Below are positions 32,480-42,753 of a DNA stretch of 64,000 nucleotides, piece after piece. Position 1 is the stretch's first letter, and each line of letters starts with the position of its first letter. The notes under the pieces are model-generated. The model did not search any database and was not told where the DNA came from. It worked only from the letters and a program-made list of their open reading frames with translations. Source of the stretch: Okapia johnstoni (lineage: Eukaryota > Chordata > Mammalia > Artiodactyla > Giraffidae); the NCBI GenBank assembly GCA_024291935.2, contig CM044311.1:14483001-14547000 (forward strand), given 5' to 3'. The translations under genes and the position numbers were made by a program.

Positions 32480-33155
32480 TACAAAGGCCTTGATAATTTT
32501 ATTTCCATGGTAAATAGTAAACTCTTAGTCCAAGGTGTGCAGTGGCAAGCAAGACTTTAAATTATCACCAACAGTCACATAGAACCAAGAACCTTTAGAA
32601 GGCCACACTATGCAAGATCAAGTAACTACTGACATAGAATATTACAGGAAACTAAAAAATATAAAGAATGTGGATTTGGTTGGTTGCTTTTAAATATCCT
32701 GAAAACTAAGAAAAAGAAAATGATGAATGCAGGGCTTTAATTGTCTAGATTAAGGTCAAGTTATAAACCATAAAATTATGATAAAAATATTCATAAAATC
32801 AATAAAAAATTCATAAAATTATCATAAAAATATGATAAAATAAGATTATCCCTAAAAGAAATCCTTATTTCCTGAAGCTGCAAGGCCAAGATTTTTGAAG
32901 ACTTAGAAAAAAGTTTTTTCAAAGTATCACAGTCTCTTTTATATTAAACTTAAAGCATTGATTGGAAGGAAGTGGGGCCTTAAAAAATAGAATGGAGACA
33001 TGTAGGTAGTTTCTGATGAGATTGAAGATCTTAACCCCCAATTTTGTTGGTTGACCTTCTTTTGTCACTGGAAGCAATCTTTCCTTCCTTCCCATGAGGT
33101 AGTTTCCTTCCAGGGAAAATCCTCCTTTGACCCACTCTCACCATCTGTTTTGCCT
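32480..33155. other. Unassigned AT-rich sequence
   Basis: Includes a small imperfect tandem of ataaaattatgataaaaata-like units near 32770-32840. Confidence 0.5.
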
Positions 33156-33307
33156 AACAGTTCAATTGAGATATAGTTCACATACCTATAATTCACTCAA
33201 AGTGTACTTCAGTGATTTTTAGTATATTCCCAGAATTTAGCAACCAATGCTACAATCAATGGTAGAATATTTTCGTCACTGCAAAAGACACCCTTACCCC
33301 TTAGTTG

Positions 33308-33503
33308 GACTTTCCTGGTGGCTCAGCTGGTAAAGAATCTGCCCACAATGCGGGAGACCTGGGTTTGATCCCTGGGTTGGGAAGATCACCTGGAGAAAGG
33401 AAAGGCTACCCACTCCAGTATTCTGGCCTGGAGAATTCCATGGACTATATAGTCTATGGGGTCACAAAGAGTTGGACACGACTGAGTAACATTCACTTTC
33501 ACT
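33308..33503 (+). repeat. Bov-tA SINE with 14-bp TSD
   Basis: Head gactttcctggtggctcagc and tail ttggacacgactgagtaaca. Perfect direct repeats ttaccccttagttg at 33294-33307 and 33504-33517 within the old L1. Confidence 0.95.
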
Positions 33504-33677
33504 TTACCCCTTAGTTGTCATCCTTCCAAGTCCTCCATTTCTCTTTCCCTCACCCCCACTACTAGGCAGCCACCAATCTATTCTCTATCTTTATAGACTA
33601 ACTTATTCTGGACATTCATCTAAATGGAACCATAGGATGTGTGATCCTTCTTGACTGACTTCTTCCAGTTAATATAA

Positions 33678-33862
33678 TGGTTTCCACCTGCAAATACAAG
33701 AGACATGGGTTTGATCCCTGGGTCAGGAACATCCCTTGGTGGCGGAAATGGCAGCCCACTCCAGTATTCTTGACTGGAGAATCCCATAGACAGAGGAGCC
33801 TGGCAGGCTACTGTCCATGGTGTTGCAAAGAGTTGGACATGACTGAGCACACACACACACGC
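33678..33862 (+). repeat. Bov-tA SINE, head-truncated
   Basis: Lacks most of the tRNA-like head and starts near tttccacctgcaaatacaag. Core gggtcaggaacatcccttgg, tail gacatgactgagcacacaca with a short CA run. It is the second insertion into the same old L1. Confidence 0.88.
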
Positions 33863-33995
33863 AATTTATTGTCTATTATAAATAATGCTGTTGTAAACAT
33901 TTGTGTACAAGTGTCTGTGTGGACGTAGGTTTTTATGTCTCTTGGGTTGTACCTAGGAAAAAATTTCAGGGTCACAGGGTATCATAAGCTTAGGA

Positions 33996-34689
33996 AAATT
34001 AAAGTGCTGAAGTTGGTTTATTATAATATCTGTTCACTTTGCTTCTAACGGAGTTCTTCAGGAGATTCCAGAAGATAACATATTTCAGAAATACTTTGCT
34101 AGCTTTGAGAAAACTTATTGAGGGAGCACCAGCCTCTTTGAAGAGGTCTGTAGTAATTATTCTCTGCTAGCCAGGAATGAGAGTGTACATTGCTGCCATC
34201 AAACTAAGCTTTCTAAATTAAATGGGGATAATGTATCTTGGACTAGGGATCAACTGTTGACACTCAATTGCTAGGGCCAATGTGTTCCTGGTTTTTGTAT
34301 TGAACAGCAGAGCAAAATCAGTAATCAAGATGCTTTGACTTACACAGAATACTGATGTTAGTTCATTCATCATTGTGTCCATAAGGAATTAGGTGGTCAG
34401 TTTATAAAAATTTATTTGATTTGTGTAAGGGAAAAAGTAGGTCTGGGAAACAGAAGATTGATTTAAATCACTAAATAGACTGATAAGCTTTCAAACCATT
34501 CCCCATCTTGAGTTAGTTCATAGTTCCAGGGTTCTTTGAATGAAGGAAAAACTAGGTCATCCTAAGGAAGGAGCCTGCTATATTACCAAAATATTGTTCT
34601 ATGGGTCTTCCTGTTAACATTCTATAAAGAGAACTACAAATGTTTATCAGGGTCACTATGAATAGGGGAAGGGAAAATAGTAGCTTTTG
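33996..34689. other. Unassigned sequence
   Basis: No recognised repeat or gene. The stretch just before the ERV-L-like fossil may belong to it. Confidence 0.4.
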
Positions 34690-34839
34690 TGCAACTACTG
34701 GTCACTGGCTCTGAACCAACTATTTCCTAGGGATCAGCAACATCTTTGTGGTTTACCAGTCAGAATGGAAATACATGGAAGTGAACTGATAATGAAGTTC
34801 AGGTTTAGTTATACCTTTCAGGAGGCCAAATTGATCCCA

Positions 34840-35520
34840 AAACTCAACCCAGTTGGTACTTCCCAACTCTGGAATGCCTGGTTAGAATTGACATACTCAA
34901 CAACTGACCAAATGCCGACACTGATACCTTTATCTGTGTTGTGAGGTCTATTAAGAGGAGGAAGGCCAAGTGGAAGCCGCTAGAACTGCCTCTATCTACC
35001 AAGAGAGCTAACTAAAAGCAATACTGCACTAAAGGAGGGATTGTCACAATTAAGGCCACCATCAACGACTTGAAGTTTCGAGGGATGGTGATTCCTACCA
35101 CATATTTATTCAACTTTTCTATTTGGCCTAGGCATAAGACACATGGATCCTGCAGAATAAAATGGAGTGCAAGCTTTATCTGGTGATGATTCCAATGCAG
35201 CTGATGTTCCAGATGTGGTCTTGTTGAAAGAGAAAATGAACACACTCCCTACCATTTGATAGGAGCCTATCGAGCTGGTGAATGATGATTTGGTTAGTTA
35301 AAAACCCTTGGATCAGTTTGCTTTCTTCTAACAGGGCTAGCAATAATTCTTTAGAATCCTATCTAAGGCTGTAGCAACTCCCCAGACTTCTGTGTCCAGA
35401 CAACTTGATTGTCTTTCTCTTCCATTGGACATCACTGTAATCCATCACATTGGCCATGCTGATTGGACCTGGCTAGTAGGAACTAGCTGCTTAGCTGGAC
35501 AGCTTCACATACCTATACTC
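34840..35520 (+). pseudogene. ERV-L-like pol (reverse transcriptase) fossil
   Basis: Old endogenous retrovirus remnant. In the plus strand, aggccaagtggaagccgcta (34964), ggccaccatcaacgacttga (35053), tttggcctaggcataagaca (35123) and gatgttccagatgtggtctt (35203), then ttgattgtctttctcttcca (35404) and catgctgattggacctggct (35456), follow the order of an ERV-L RT region. In frame, W-P...K-x-x-G-S-x-R is visible at 35124-35156. The copy is badly decayed: stops and frame changes occur throughout, the middle (35230-35400) is partly scrambled, and the catalytic Asp pair region just before 35456 appears removed by a small deletion. No LTR, gag or env could be tied to it with confidence. Function is excluded. 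Confidence 0.65.
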
Positions 35521-35722
35521 CTAAACCCCTCTTTAGATTCTCACCACCTACATTCCTCGAACTAAAACTTCAACTCCCATCAGACTCTTTTAGGTTCTGG
35601 TAGCAACTCCTACCTTCAGATCCAGAGGTAGTGGTGGTTTGTCATTCCTGCTAGTAAAATGGGACATTTTACCATTCTTCGATAATTTCTCTTAACCCTG
35701 CTCATACACTATAAAATCATTG
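35521..35722. other. Unassigned, possibly LTR-related
   Basis: Text such as ggttctggtagcaactccta and the ataaaaatctctcgttaaag at 36095 beyond the SINE could be part of an old LTR, but I cannot assign a family. Confidence 0.3.
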
Positions 35723-35932
35723 TGCGTTCTTAATCACTCAGTTATGTCCAACTCTTTATGACCCTTTGGACTGTAGCCCACTGGGCTCCTCTGTCCATGG
35801 GATTCTCCTGGCAAGAATACTGGAATGGGTTGGCATTTCCTCCTTCACAGGATCTCCCTGACTCAGGCATCAAACCCACGGCTCCTACATTGTAGGCAGA
35901 TTCTTTACCCACTGAGCCATCTGGGAAGCCCA
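35723..35932 (-). repeat. Bov-tA SINE
   Basis: Reverse orientation: tail aatcactcagttatgtccaa, core tcctccttcacaggatctcc, head complement gagccatctgggaagccca. Full length. Confidence 0.9.
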
Positions 35933-36660
35933 ACCTAATTTAAATTCTTTTTTAAAAAAAAATCTGCATACCGATTAGTCAATCACTAATCTAGAATTTG
36001 CCCTCACCATTTCCCAGCTCCTAAGAAAAAGCTGCTACTAAGCTAGCATGTGCATTTAACTTTACTTTCTCTCATATGTCCCCGTAACTTTATAAATAAA
36101 AATCTCTCGTTAAAGAATAAATTTGGCTTTAATTGAAGGCTCTGTTTTCTATATTATTTTTACTACTATAAAGTCTTACATTTGCAATATCTTCCCTTTC
36201 ATTATGATTCTTCTGGTTATACAAGTAGCAGAAGATCTAACTCAAACTACTTTCAGTAAGGCAAAAAACCTTACTGGTACAGACAGCTGAGCCAGTGGTA
36301 CACAGGCCTAGTATATCCTGAGATATACTAGATTTGGATTAGTCTTGACCCAGGAGTTACCAATTTTGCAAAAATTCCAGTATCAGAGCACATGCTTTAT
36401 TTCCTAGGTTGAGTTGAAAGTTTTTGAATACAACTCAGTCAAAGTACATTCTTCAGCACTGTTTTGCTTTGTTAATATATTTTATTTTAGAGATGCACAG
36501 AACTGGAATTCAGTCACAGATTTGGCCAGAATCTGCTCTTCACCTTCAGTTTCAGTCCCAGTCTTCAGAAGTTTGAAGATCTGGATGTATTTTTCAATGC
36601 TGTTTCTGGCCTACCTAACTGACCTTTGCAAAGTTAATGATTCATTACAGCATATAGATG
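35933..36660. other. Unassigned sequence
   Basis: No clear repeat. An A run (35952-35961) and a modest 90-codon frame at 36414-36686 overlap a SINE at the right and show no domain. Confidence 0.45.
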
Positions 36661-36662
36661 GT

Positions 36663-36862
36663 GAAAGTGAAAGTGAAAGTCACTGAGTCGTGTCCGACTC
36701 TTTGTGACACCTTGGACTATACAGTCCATGGAATTCTCCAGGCTAGAATACTGGAGTGGGTAGCCTTTCCCTTCTCCAGGGGATCTTCCCAACCCAGGGA
36801 TCAAACCCAGGTGTCCCACATTGCAGTCGGATTCTTTACCAGCTGAGCCACAGGGTAAGCCC
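36663..36862 (-). repeat. Bov-tA SINE with (GAAAGT)n edge
   Basis: Reverse orientation. The left edge is a short (GAAAGT)3 tract, then gagtcgtgtccgactctttg, core ttctccaggggatcttccca and head complement agctgagccacagggtaagc. Confidence 0.92.
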
Positions 36863-36865
36863 AAG

Positions 36866-37115
36866 AATACTGGAGTGGGTAAGAACCCACCTGCCAATGC
36901 ACCAGATGTAAGAAACATGGGTTTGATCCCTGGGTCGGTAAGATTCTCTGGAGGAGGACATGACAACCCACTCCAGCATTCTTCTAGAGAATCTAGAAGA
37001 ATCTAGAATTCTAGAATCTCTAGAATTCTAGAGAATCTCATGGACAGAAAAGCCTGGAGGGCTTTAGTCTATAGGGTTACAAAGAGTCAGATATGATTGA
37101 AACAATTTAGCATGT
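36866..37115 (+). repeat. Bov-tA SINE, chimeric and rearranged
   Basis: Begins with a reverse-type fragment (aagaatactggagtgggt), switches to the plus core (agaacccacctgccaatgca, ctgggtcggtaagattctct), then contains an expanded tctaga/gaattc palindromic insert at 36983-37036 before the tail (ctcatggacagaaaagcctg ... cagatatgattgaaacaatt). Confidence 0.8.
36983..37036. repeat. tctaga/gaattc palindromic expansion
   Basis: Words agaatct and ctagaattctag alternate. Perfect palindromes at 37002-37015 (14 bp) and 37017-37034 (18 bp, tctctagaattctagaga). It replaces about 10 bases of normal Bov-tA sequence. Confidence 0.88.
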
Positions 37116-37116
37116 G

Positions 37117-37800
37117 TGCATAGCATATGTGATCACCAAATCTATATCAAAAAAAGCATAAGTAATGTAGATAAAAATGAATCAATCTAAGAAAGAAATA
37201 GGAAGTTTTCTTTGAGGCAAATTTGAGAATTACAATCCGGTAAAATCATATCGAAAATCTGAGAACCGTTCTACCCATAAGAAGTCAAGGCATAGTTAAT
37301 ATAAGTTTTTTGAGACAGAAGGCTATACATCAAATGATATGTTATTGACAGTTTCTATAATTCAGATCTAAGTGTCATTGTGGTGGGTCATGTGACCCCC
37401 GTGAGGTACTGAGGTACTGGTGCACAGGCCATGAGATCAAGAAAAATATGATTGTCTAAGGTTTAATCTTGTTGATGCTAGGAGAATGTTGCTTTTTATT
37501 GTTGAGCAGGTATTTCTGTTGATGAGGGAGGTCTAGCTGATACATTATGTAGATACACAATGCACAGCGGCAGGGAGGAGGTGAAAGGGAAGAGAAGAAT
37601 TTTTTATGTTTAATTTTTTTCCTGTTTTGCTATAAAATGTGAATTTTAAGTTACATTGACTCAAACAAAGCAGTTTATTTAAATTTACTAGTAATAGTTG
37701 ACAATTCTCATGCAAAGTTTGGTAGCATTTTAGATAGCCTAGACTAAATAGCTCATTATTTGCTTTTGTATTGAAAAATATAAGACTTTCACAGTTCTTA
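37117..37800. other. Unassigned sequence
   Basis: No recognised repeat. A small tandem gaggtact unit occurs near 37403-37418. Confidence 0.45.
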
Positions 37801-37802
37801 TG

Positions 37803-38515
37803 TGGTAGATGAACCTCGAGCCTATTATACAGAATGAAGTAAGTCAGAGGAGTAATATAAATATTGTATACTAGCACATATATATGGAATCTAGAAAGAT
37901 GGTACTGATGAATAGATCAAATCAGTCAATCCTAAAGGAAATCATTCCTGTATATTCATTGGAAGGACTGAAGCTGAAGCTGAAGCTCCAATAATTTGGC
38001 CACCTGATGGGAAGAACTGACTCATTGGAAAAGACAATGATGCTGGGAAAGATTGAGGGCAGGAGGAGAAGGGGACGACAGAGGATGAGATGGTTGCATG
38101 GCATCACTGACTCGATGGGCATGAGTTTGAGCAAGCTCCAGGAATTGGTGATGGACAGGGAGGCCTGGAGTGCTGCAGTCCATGGGGTCACAAAGAGTTA
38201 GACATGACTGAGTGACTGAATGGAGAAACAGACATAGAGAACAGACTTATGGACATGAGTTGAGATGTATGGAGAGAGTAACATGGAGACTTACAATATC
38301 ATATATAAAACAGATAGCCAATGGGACTTGTTGTATGACTCAGGGAACTCCAACAGATACTCTGTGACAATTTAGAGGGTTAGGATGGGGAGAGACATGG
38401 GAAGGAAGTTTGGGAGGGAGGGGACATGGGTGGACATATGGCTGATTCTTGCGGATGTTTGACAGAAAACAATAAAATTCTGTATAGTAATTATCCTTCA
38501 ATTAAAAAATAAATT
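37803..38515 (+). mobile_element. L1 3' end, split by BovB
   Basis: The left part (37803-37917) has cctattatacagaatgaagt and atatatggaatctagaaaga, the end of ORF2 and start of the 3' UTR. The right part (38218-38515) has cagacatagagaacagactt, agccaatgggacttgttgta, tgactcagggaactccaaca and cttcaattaaaaaataaatt. Sense orientation. Confidence 0.8.
37918..38217 (+). mobile_element. BovB 3' fragment nested in L1
   Basis: Starts caaatcagtcaatcctaaag and ends tagacatgactgagtgactg. C-terminal ORF tail readable ([20 protein letters not shown]). TSD not clear. Confidence 0.9.
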
Positions 38516-38740
38516 CATAATATATAATGATGATTTATTATTGCATGAGGAAAATGTATAACTTTTATGAATACAGCTGTTTAAATGAATAATAATAACA
38601 GTGAATGAAGATCATTCAAATAGTTAAATATGGAAATAAAATAATCATTGCGAAAATAAGAGAAAATACGTAGCTAAATAACTGAGAATAGTAGATTAGC
38701 TAAGTTATTTTAAGAATACTTTATTGTTAACAAATATAAC

Positions 38741-39188
38741 AGTTCAGTTGCTCAGTCATGTCAATTCAGTCATTCATTCGTGTCTGACTATTTGTGACCC
38801 CATGGACTGCAGCACACCAGGCTTCCCTGTCCATCACCAACTCCTGGAGCTACTCAAACTCATGTCCACTGAGTTGGTGATGCCATCAAACCATCTCATC
38901 CTCTATTGTCCCTTTCTCCTCCTGTCTTCAATCTTTCCCAGCATCAGGGTCTTTTCCAATGAGCCAATTCTTCCCATCAGGTGGCCAAAGTATTGGAGCT
39001 TCAGCTTCAGCATCAGTCCTTCAAACGAATATTCAGGACTGATTTCCTTTAATTTTGACTGATTTGGTCTCCTTTCAGTCTAAGGGACTCTCAAGAGTCT
39101 TCTCCAATATGACGGTTTAAAAGCATCAGTTCTTTGGTGCTCAGCTTTCTTTCTGGTCCAACTCTCACATCCATATATGACTTCTGGA
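38741..39188 (-). mobile_element. 5'-truncated BovB with 12-bp TSD
   Basis: Reverse-oriented. Direct repeats aacaaatataac (38729-38740) and aacaaatatagc (39189-39200) differ at one base. The first ~25 bases contain a duplicated terminus (agttcagttgctcagtcatg then attcagtcattcattcgtgt). Confidence 0.9.
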
Positions 39189-39200
39189 AACAAATATAGC

Positions 39201-40024
39201 AAATATATATGACTATATTAAAAATATATCAAATATAAAAATACATATGAAAAATACTAACATGAAACAAAATAATAGAAATTAAGTATAAAAGTATATG
39301 CTAGTCTTATAAACTCATTTATTATACTACTATTCATAATGTTAAGCATAATAAACTTTAAAGATTCTTTGTCTCTTTAATGTGCCCAATTTATTTTTTG
39401 TTATTTACATTGTGAATCTTAAAAGCCCTACAGGAAAATTTTCACACCCTAGGAGGATATATTAGAAGTAGAATATCAACTTTGCTATTTAAAAGTTTTA
39501 CAAGATGAAAAAAAAACCTGAAAAATGATAATAAATTATCATTCATGGTGCATCATCTTTTAGATAAATGTCACTAAACATATAAAGAATTTAAAAATCT
39601 TTAATCTTAAATTTTAATCTTAAATCTTTTAAGAATAGAAGAAAGTAGAATAAAAATAACTGAGGTATCAAAATACATTTTATTCTCACTGATCCAATTT
39701 CTGGGTTTTACCAGATTCTATAAGAATAGTTTAAAAAGATATTTCCTCGTAGTTTAGAGTTTATGGAGAACAAATATTTAAATAAAAAGCTTGCTAAAAT
39801 TATTGCTATCAACTGCCAAAAATTCAGTAATTGAAAAACAAAGACTATTTTTTCACATTTCTAAGCTAATAATTATAGGTATAATGGTCTTTCTAAAAAG
39901 AATGTTTGTGCAAAGATACTATTCAAATTTTTTGAGCATTTCAGGTTAGCTCTTTGTCGTCTGTCTATGCAATTTATCTATCCAAGTAGCAAGTGGTAGC
40001 TTAAGTAAGCACAGTTACCTTCAA
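39201..40024. other. Unassigned, very AT-rich
   Basis: About 0.8 kb dominated by A/T with short repeats such as ttaatcttaaa near 39600-39630. No coding signal. Confidence 0.5.
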
Positions 40025-40025
40025 T

Positions 40026-40359
40026 AATAAATACTGAACCTTGTAGGTTAAGTCCATTGTGTCAACTTCTCTTCTAGGGACACTGTGATTTTCTTCTGCA
40101 TCACAAATATGTGCCCTGCTGGAAGCACTGCTTTCCCTGAATAGAGTCCGACTCCACATATGCCTGTGCCTATGAATGCCACAGCAGGAGATTTTTATTG
40201 TCCTCTTTGGCGCTTGCTGAGAAAATGATCTCTTCTCCACCAAGTCCAGCATCAAGACTTGCAGCCATTACAGAAAGGCCTTTTTCTCTTTTGGTTATTT
40301 TCCATCTGTCATTGCTAAAATCTCCCTGGATACATCTCTTGGGGTTAAAAGCTGTCTGT
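40026..40359 (-). other. Exon-like segment, unproven
   Basis: On the minus strand a T-rich tract and ccttgcag (complement of 40360-40367) precede position 40359, a good 3' splice site pattern. About 330 bases later a possible donor (caag followed by gttcag, near 40044) appears. Base composition is more balanced than the AT-rich flanks, and no repeat is recognised. All three frames carry stops; overlapping frames of 84 and 71 codons match nothing I know. It could be an exon of a non-coding RNA, an old pseudogene or chance. Confidence 0.2.
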
Positions 40360-40618
40360 CTGCAAGGGAAAAAAAAAACAAACACTCACTAAGATGTCGA
40401 CTTTAATTTTTATATGCATAATAACTGTATTTGCATGTTTACATTTACTTTCATTCATTCAACAAATTTATTGGTTGCCTATTTTGTCCCACTTTCCCAT
40501 ATGCTGTGAGACATTTTTGGTTTCTCTTTATTGGAGATAAGGAACTGAGAGTCAAAAAAATATCACTAAACTGCCTATCCCAGATCACAGACAGTCTAGG
40601 ATACAAATTTGAGTCTTG

Positions 40619-40640
40619 TTTTTTTTTTTTTTTTTTTTTT
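40619..40640. repeat. Poly(T) tract
   Basis: About 22 consecutive T, likely the antisense poly(A) tail of the L1 piece that follows. Confidence 0.85.
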
Positions 40641-40644
40641 AATC

Positions 40645-41345
40645 CAGTTCAGTGATCTCTGGCTTTTAATTCGTTATTTAGTCCATTTGTGTTTAACGTA
40701 ATTATTGATATGGTTGGTTGAAGTCTACCAAATTGCTATTTTTCTATTTAACCATTGATTATTCATTCCTTGGACTTTTCTTCATATATATGATGCTTCT
40801 GAATTATGGTGCTGGATAAGACTCTTGAGAGTCCCTTGGATACCAGGGAGGTCAAACCAATCAATCTTAAAAGAAATCAACACTGAATAGTCATTGAAAG
40901 GACTGATTCTGAAGCTGAAACTCCAATACTTTGGCCACCTGATGTGAATAGCTGACTCATTTGAAAAGACCCTGATGCTAGGAAAGACTAAAGGCAGAAG
41001 GAGAAGAGGGTGACAGAGGATGAGATGGTTGGATGGCATCACTGACTCAATGGACATGAACTTGGGCAAACTCCTGGACATGGTGAGGGACAGGGAAGCC
41101 AGGCATGCTGCAGTCCATGGGGTCGCAGATTCAGACACAATTTGGCAACTGAACAGCAACAACAATATTTTTAAGACAATGATTGTTTTACAGATTTCAC
41201 TACATGTCTTTACTTGATCCTAGCTTACTTTAAATTAATACTATACCACTTTACATATAATGTTAAAACCTTAGAACTGTGTAATTTCATCTTCTCATTC
41301 TTTGTGATTTTGTTCACGTGTTTTGCTTCTACTAATAATATAGTC
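40645..41345 (-). mobile_element. L1 fragment, antisense, split by BovB
   Basis: Left part (40645-40789): ttaattcgttatttagtcca, ttaacgtaattattgatatg. Right part (41166-~41345): tataccactttacatataat and following. Antisense L1 3' region; the right boundary is uncertain. Confidence 0.55.
40790..41165 (+). mobile_element. BovB 3' fragment nested in L1
   Basis: Starts gatgcttctgaattatggtg, shows the ...[17 protein letters not shown]... segment, and ends caactgaacagcaacaacaa. 5'-truncated. Confidence 0.9.
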
Positions 41346-42214
41346 CCACACAATATTATAATTAAAAATAATATTATTATGTTATGGATTGAGTCGGAAA
41401 TTCAGAAATTAACAGTTGAGGTTGTATTATGTCTGAGGGCATTAGTCAAGAAGAATCAAAGGATGGGGGCTGGAACTAGCTGAAGCCTTATTCACTCATA
41501 TGTCTGGTGCCTATGGGGTGGGATGACTCCAAAGCTGTGTCTCCTTACTGTAGTATCTTCACGTAGACTCTCCAAGTGGCTTGGCTTCTTCACAAAACAG
41601 AACTCACTGGGTAGTCCAGTTGTCTACAATGCAACTCAGGCTCCAAGCTTGACTGTTCCTGTGAACAAGGCAGAAGTGCATCATCTCTTACAATAGCCTC
41701 TAAAAGAATATAGCATCTTTACCTCAATACTCTTGGGTGAAGCAGTTCAAGTTAGTTCAGATTCCAGGGAAGGGAACAGAGACCCTCCTTTTGATGGGAT
41801 GAATAACAAAGAGTTTGGAAATCCTAAGGGAAATGCTATTTTTTTAAATTACATCTTTGAGAAATTAATGAAAACTAGGCATATTTCCTTCAGGAAAGTT
41901 CTCATATAGATGTCATTTTGCATATGTTTAGAGACTTCATTCCTGCCCTTCCCTTTGGATTCAAAATAGAGCCTTAGAGTGTCATAATTCATCTACACTT
42001 ACCTCATTAAGAGGAACTCTATCTCCCCTCCCCTGAATCTGGGTTGCCTAGTGACTGTTTCAATCAATGCTTAAAAGGAATGGGCATTTGTTTTTTATTT
42101 TATATTTATTCAAACTAAAAAACAAAAGCAGTTTACCCTTTTCTCCCATCATCCCCCTCCAGTTCTTGCAACTACCAATCAGTTCTCTGTATATATAAAT
42201 TTGGTTTTGTTTGT
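41346..42214. other. Unassigned, partly old repeat-like
   Basis: Bases 41450-41760 (gatgggggctggaactagct, cactcatatgtctggtgcct, cttggcttcttcacaaaaca) look like a common old mammalian repeat whose name I cannot give. The remainder is AT-rich and unassigned. Confidence 0.4.
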
Positions 42215-42530
42215 TATTTAATTATTTATATACAATGAATCCAGGAAAACATGAGGTTGAACTCCTGTGCTGGTCCAATCCATTTACACACACATATTTT
42301 TTTCAATAAATGTATAGTCAAGTGTCCACATTTGCATGTTTTTCATCTTCTGATTCAACTAACAGTGGATTAAAATTTTCATCTGAAGTTGGCCTAGTTA
42401 ATGGATGCAGAACTCATGGATACAGACTGCCTTCTATGGAACTTGAATGTCCGTGGATTTTGTATACCCAGAAGATTCTGGAATCAATAATCAATTCCCC
42501 ATAGATATGAGGGGTGACATATAAATATGT
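42215..42530. mobile_element. Tigger-like DNA transposon fossil
   Basis: The words ctggtccaatccatttacac, ttttttcaataaatgtatag, gtccgtggattttgtatacc and cccatagatatgaggggtga resemble a Tigger-family (TcMar) non-coding derivative. Diverged and incomplete. Confidence 0.5.
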
Positions 42531-42542
42531 AGTTGCATATAT

Positions 42543-42753
42543 TGTTGTTTAATCACTAGCTAAGTCATGTCTGATTCTTTTGTGACCTCGTAGACTGTAT
42601 CCCACCAGGCTCCTCTGTCCATGGGATTTCTCAGGCAAGGATACTAGAGTAGGTTGCCATTTTCTTCTCTAGGGTATATTCCTGATCCAGGGATCAAACC
42701 TGTGTCTCCTGCCTTGGGGGCAGATTCTTTACTAATGAGCCACCAGGGAAGAC
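42543..42753 (-). repeat. Bov-tA SINE
   Basis: Reverse orientation: tail tgttgtttaatcactagcta, core cttctctagggtatattcct, head complement aatgagccaccagggaagac. Full length. Confidence 0.9.

Larger units (their letters stand above)
33157..33995 (-). mobile_element. Old L1 3' region, antisense, split by two SINEs
   Basis: Consecutive parts: ttcaattgagatatagttca...ttttagtatattcccagaat (33157-33307); ccaccaatctattctctatc...ttattctggacattcatcta...gactgacttcttccagttaa (33518-33677); tattataaataatgctgttg...tgtacaagtgtctgtgtgga (33863-33995). The order matches antisense old L1. Confidence 0.7.
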
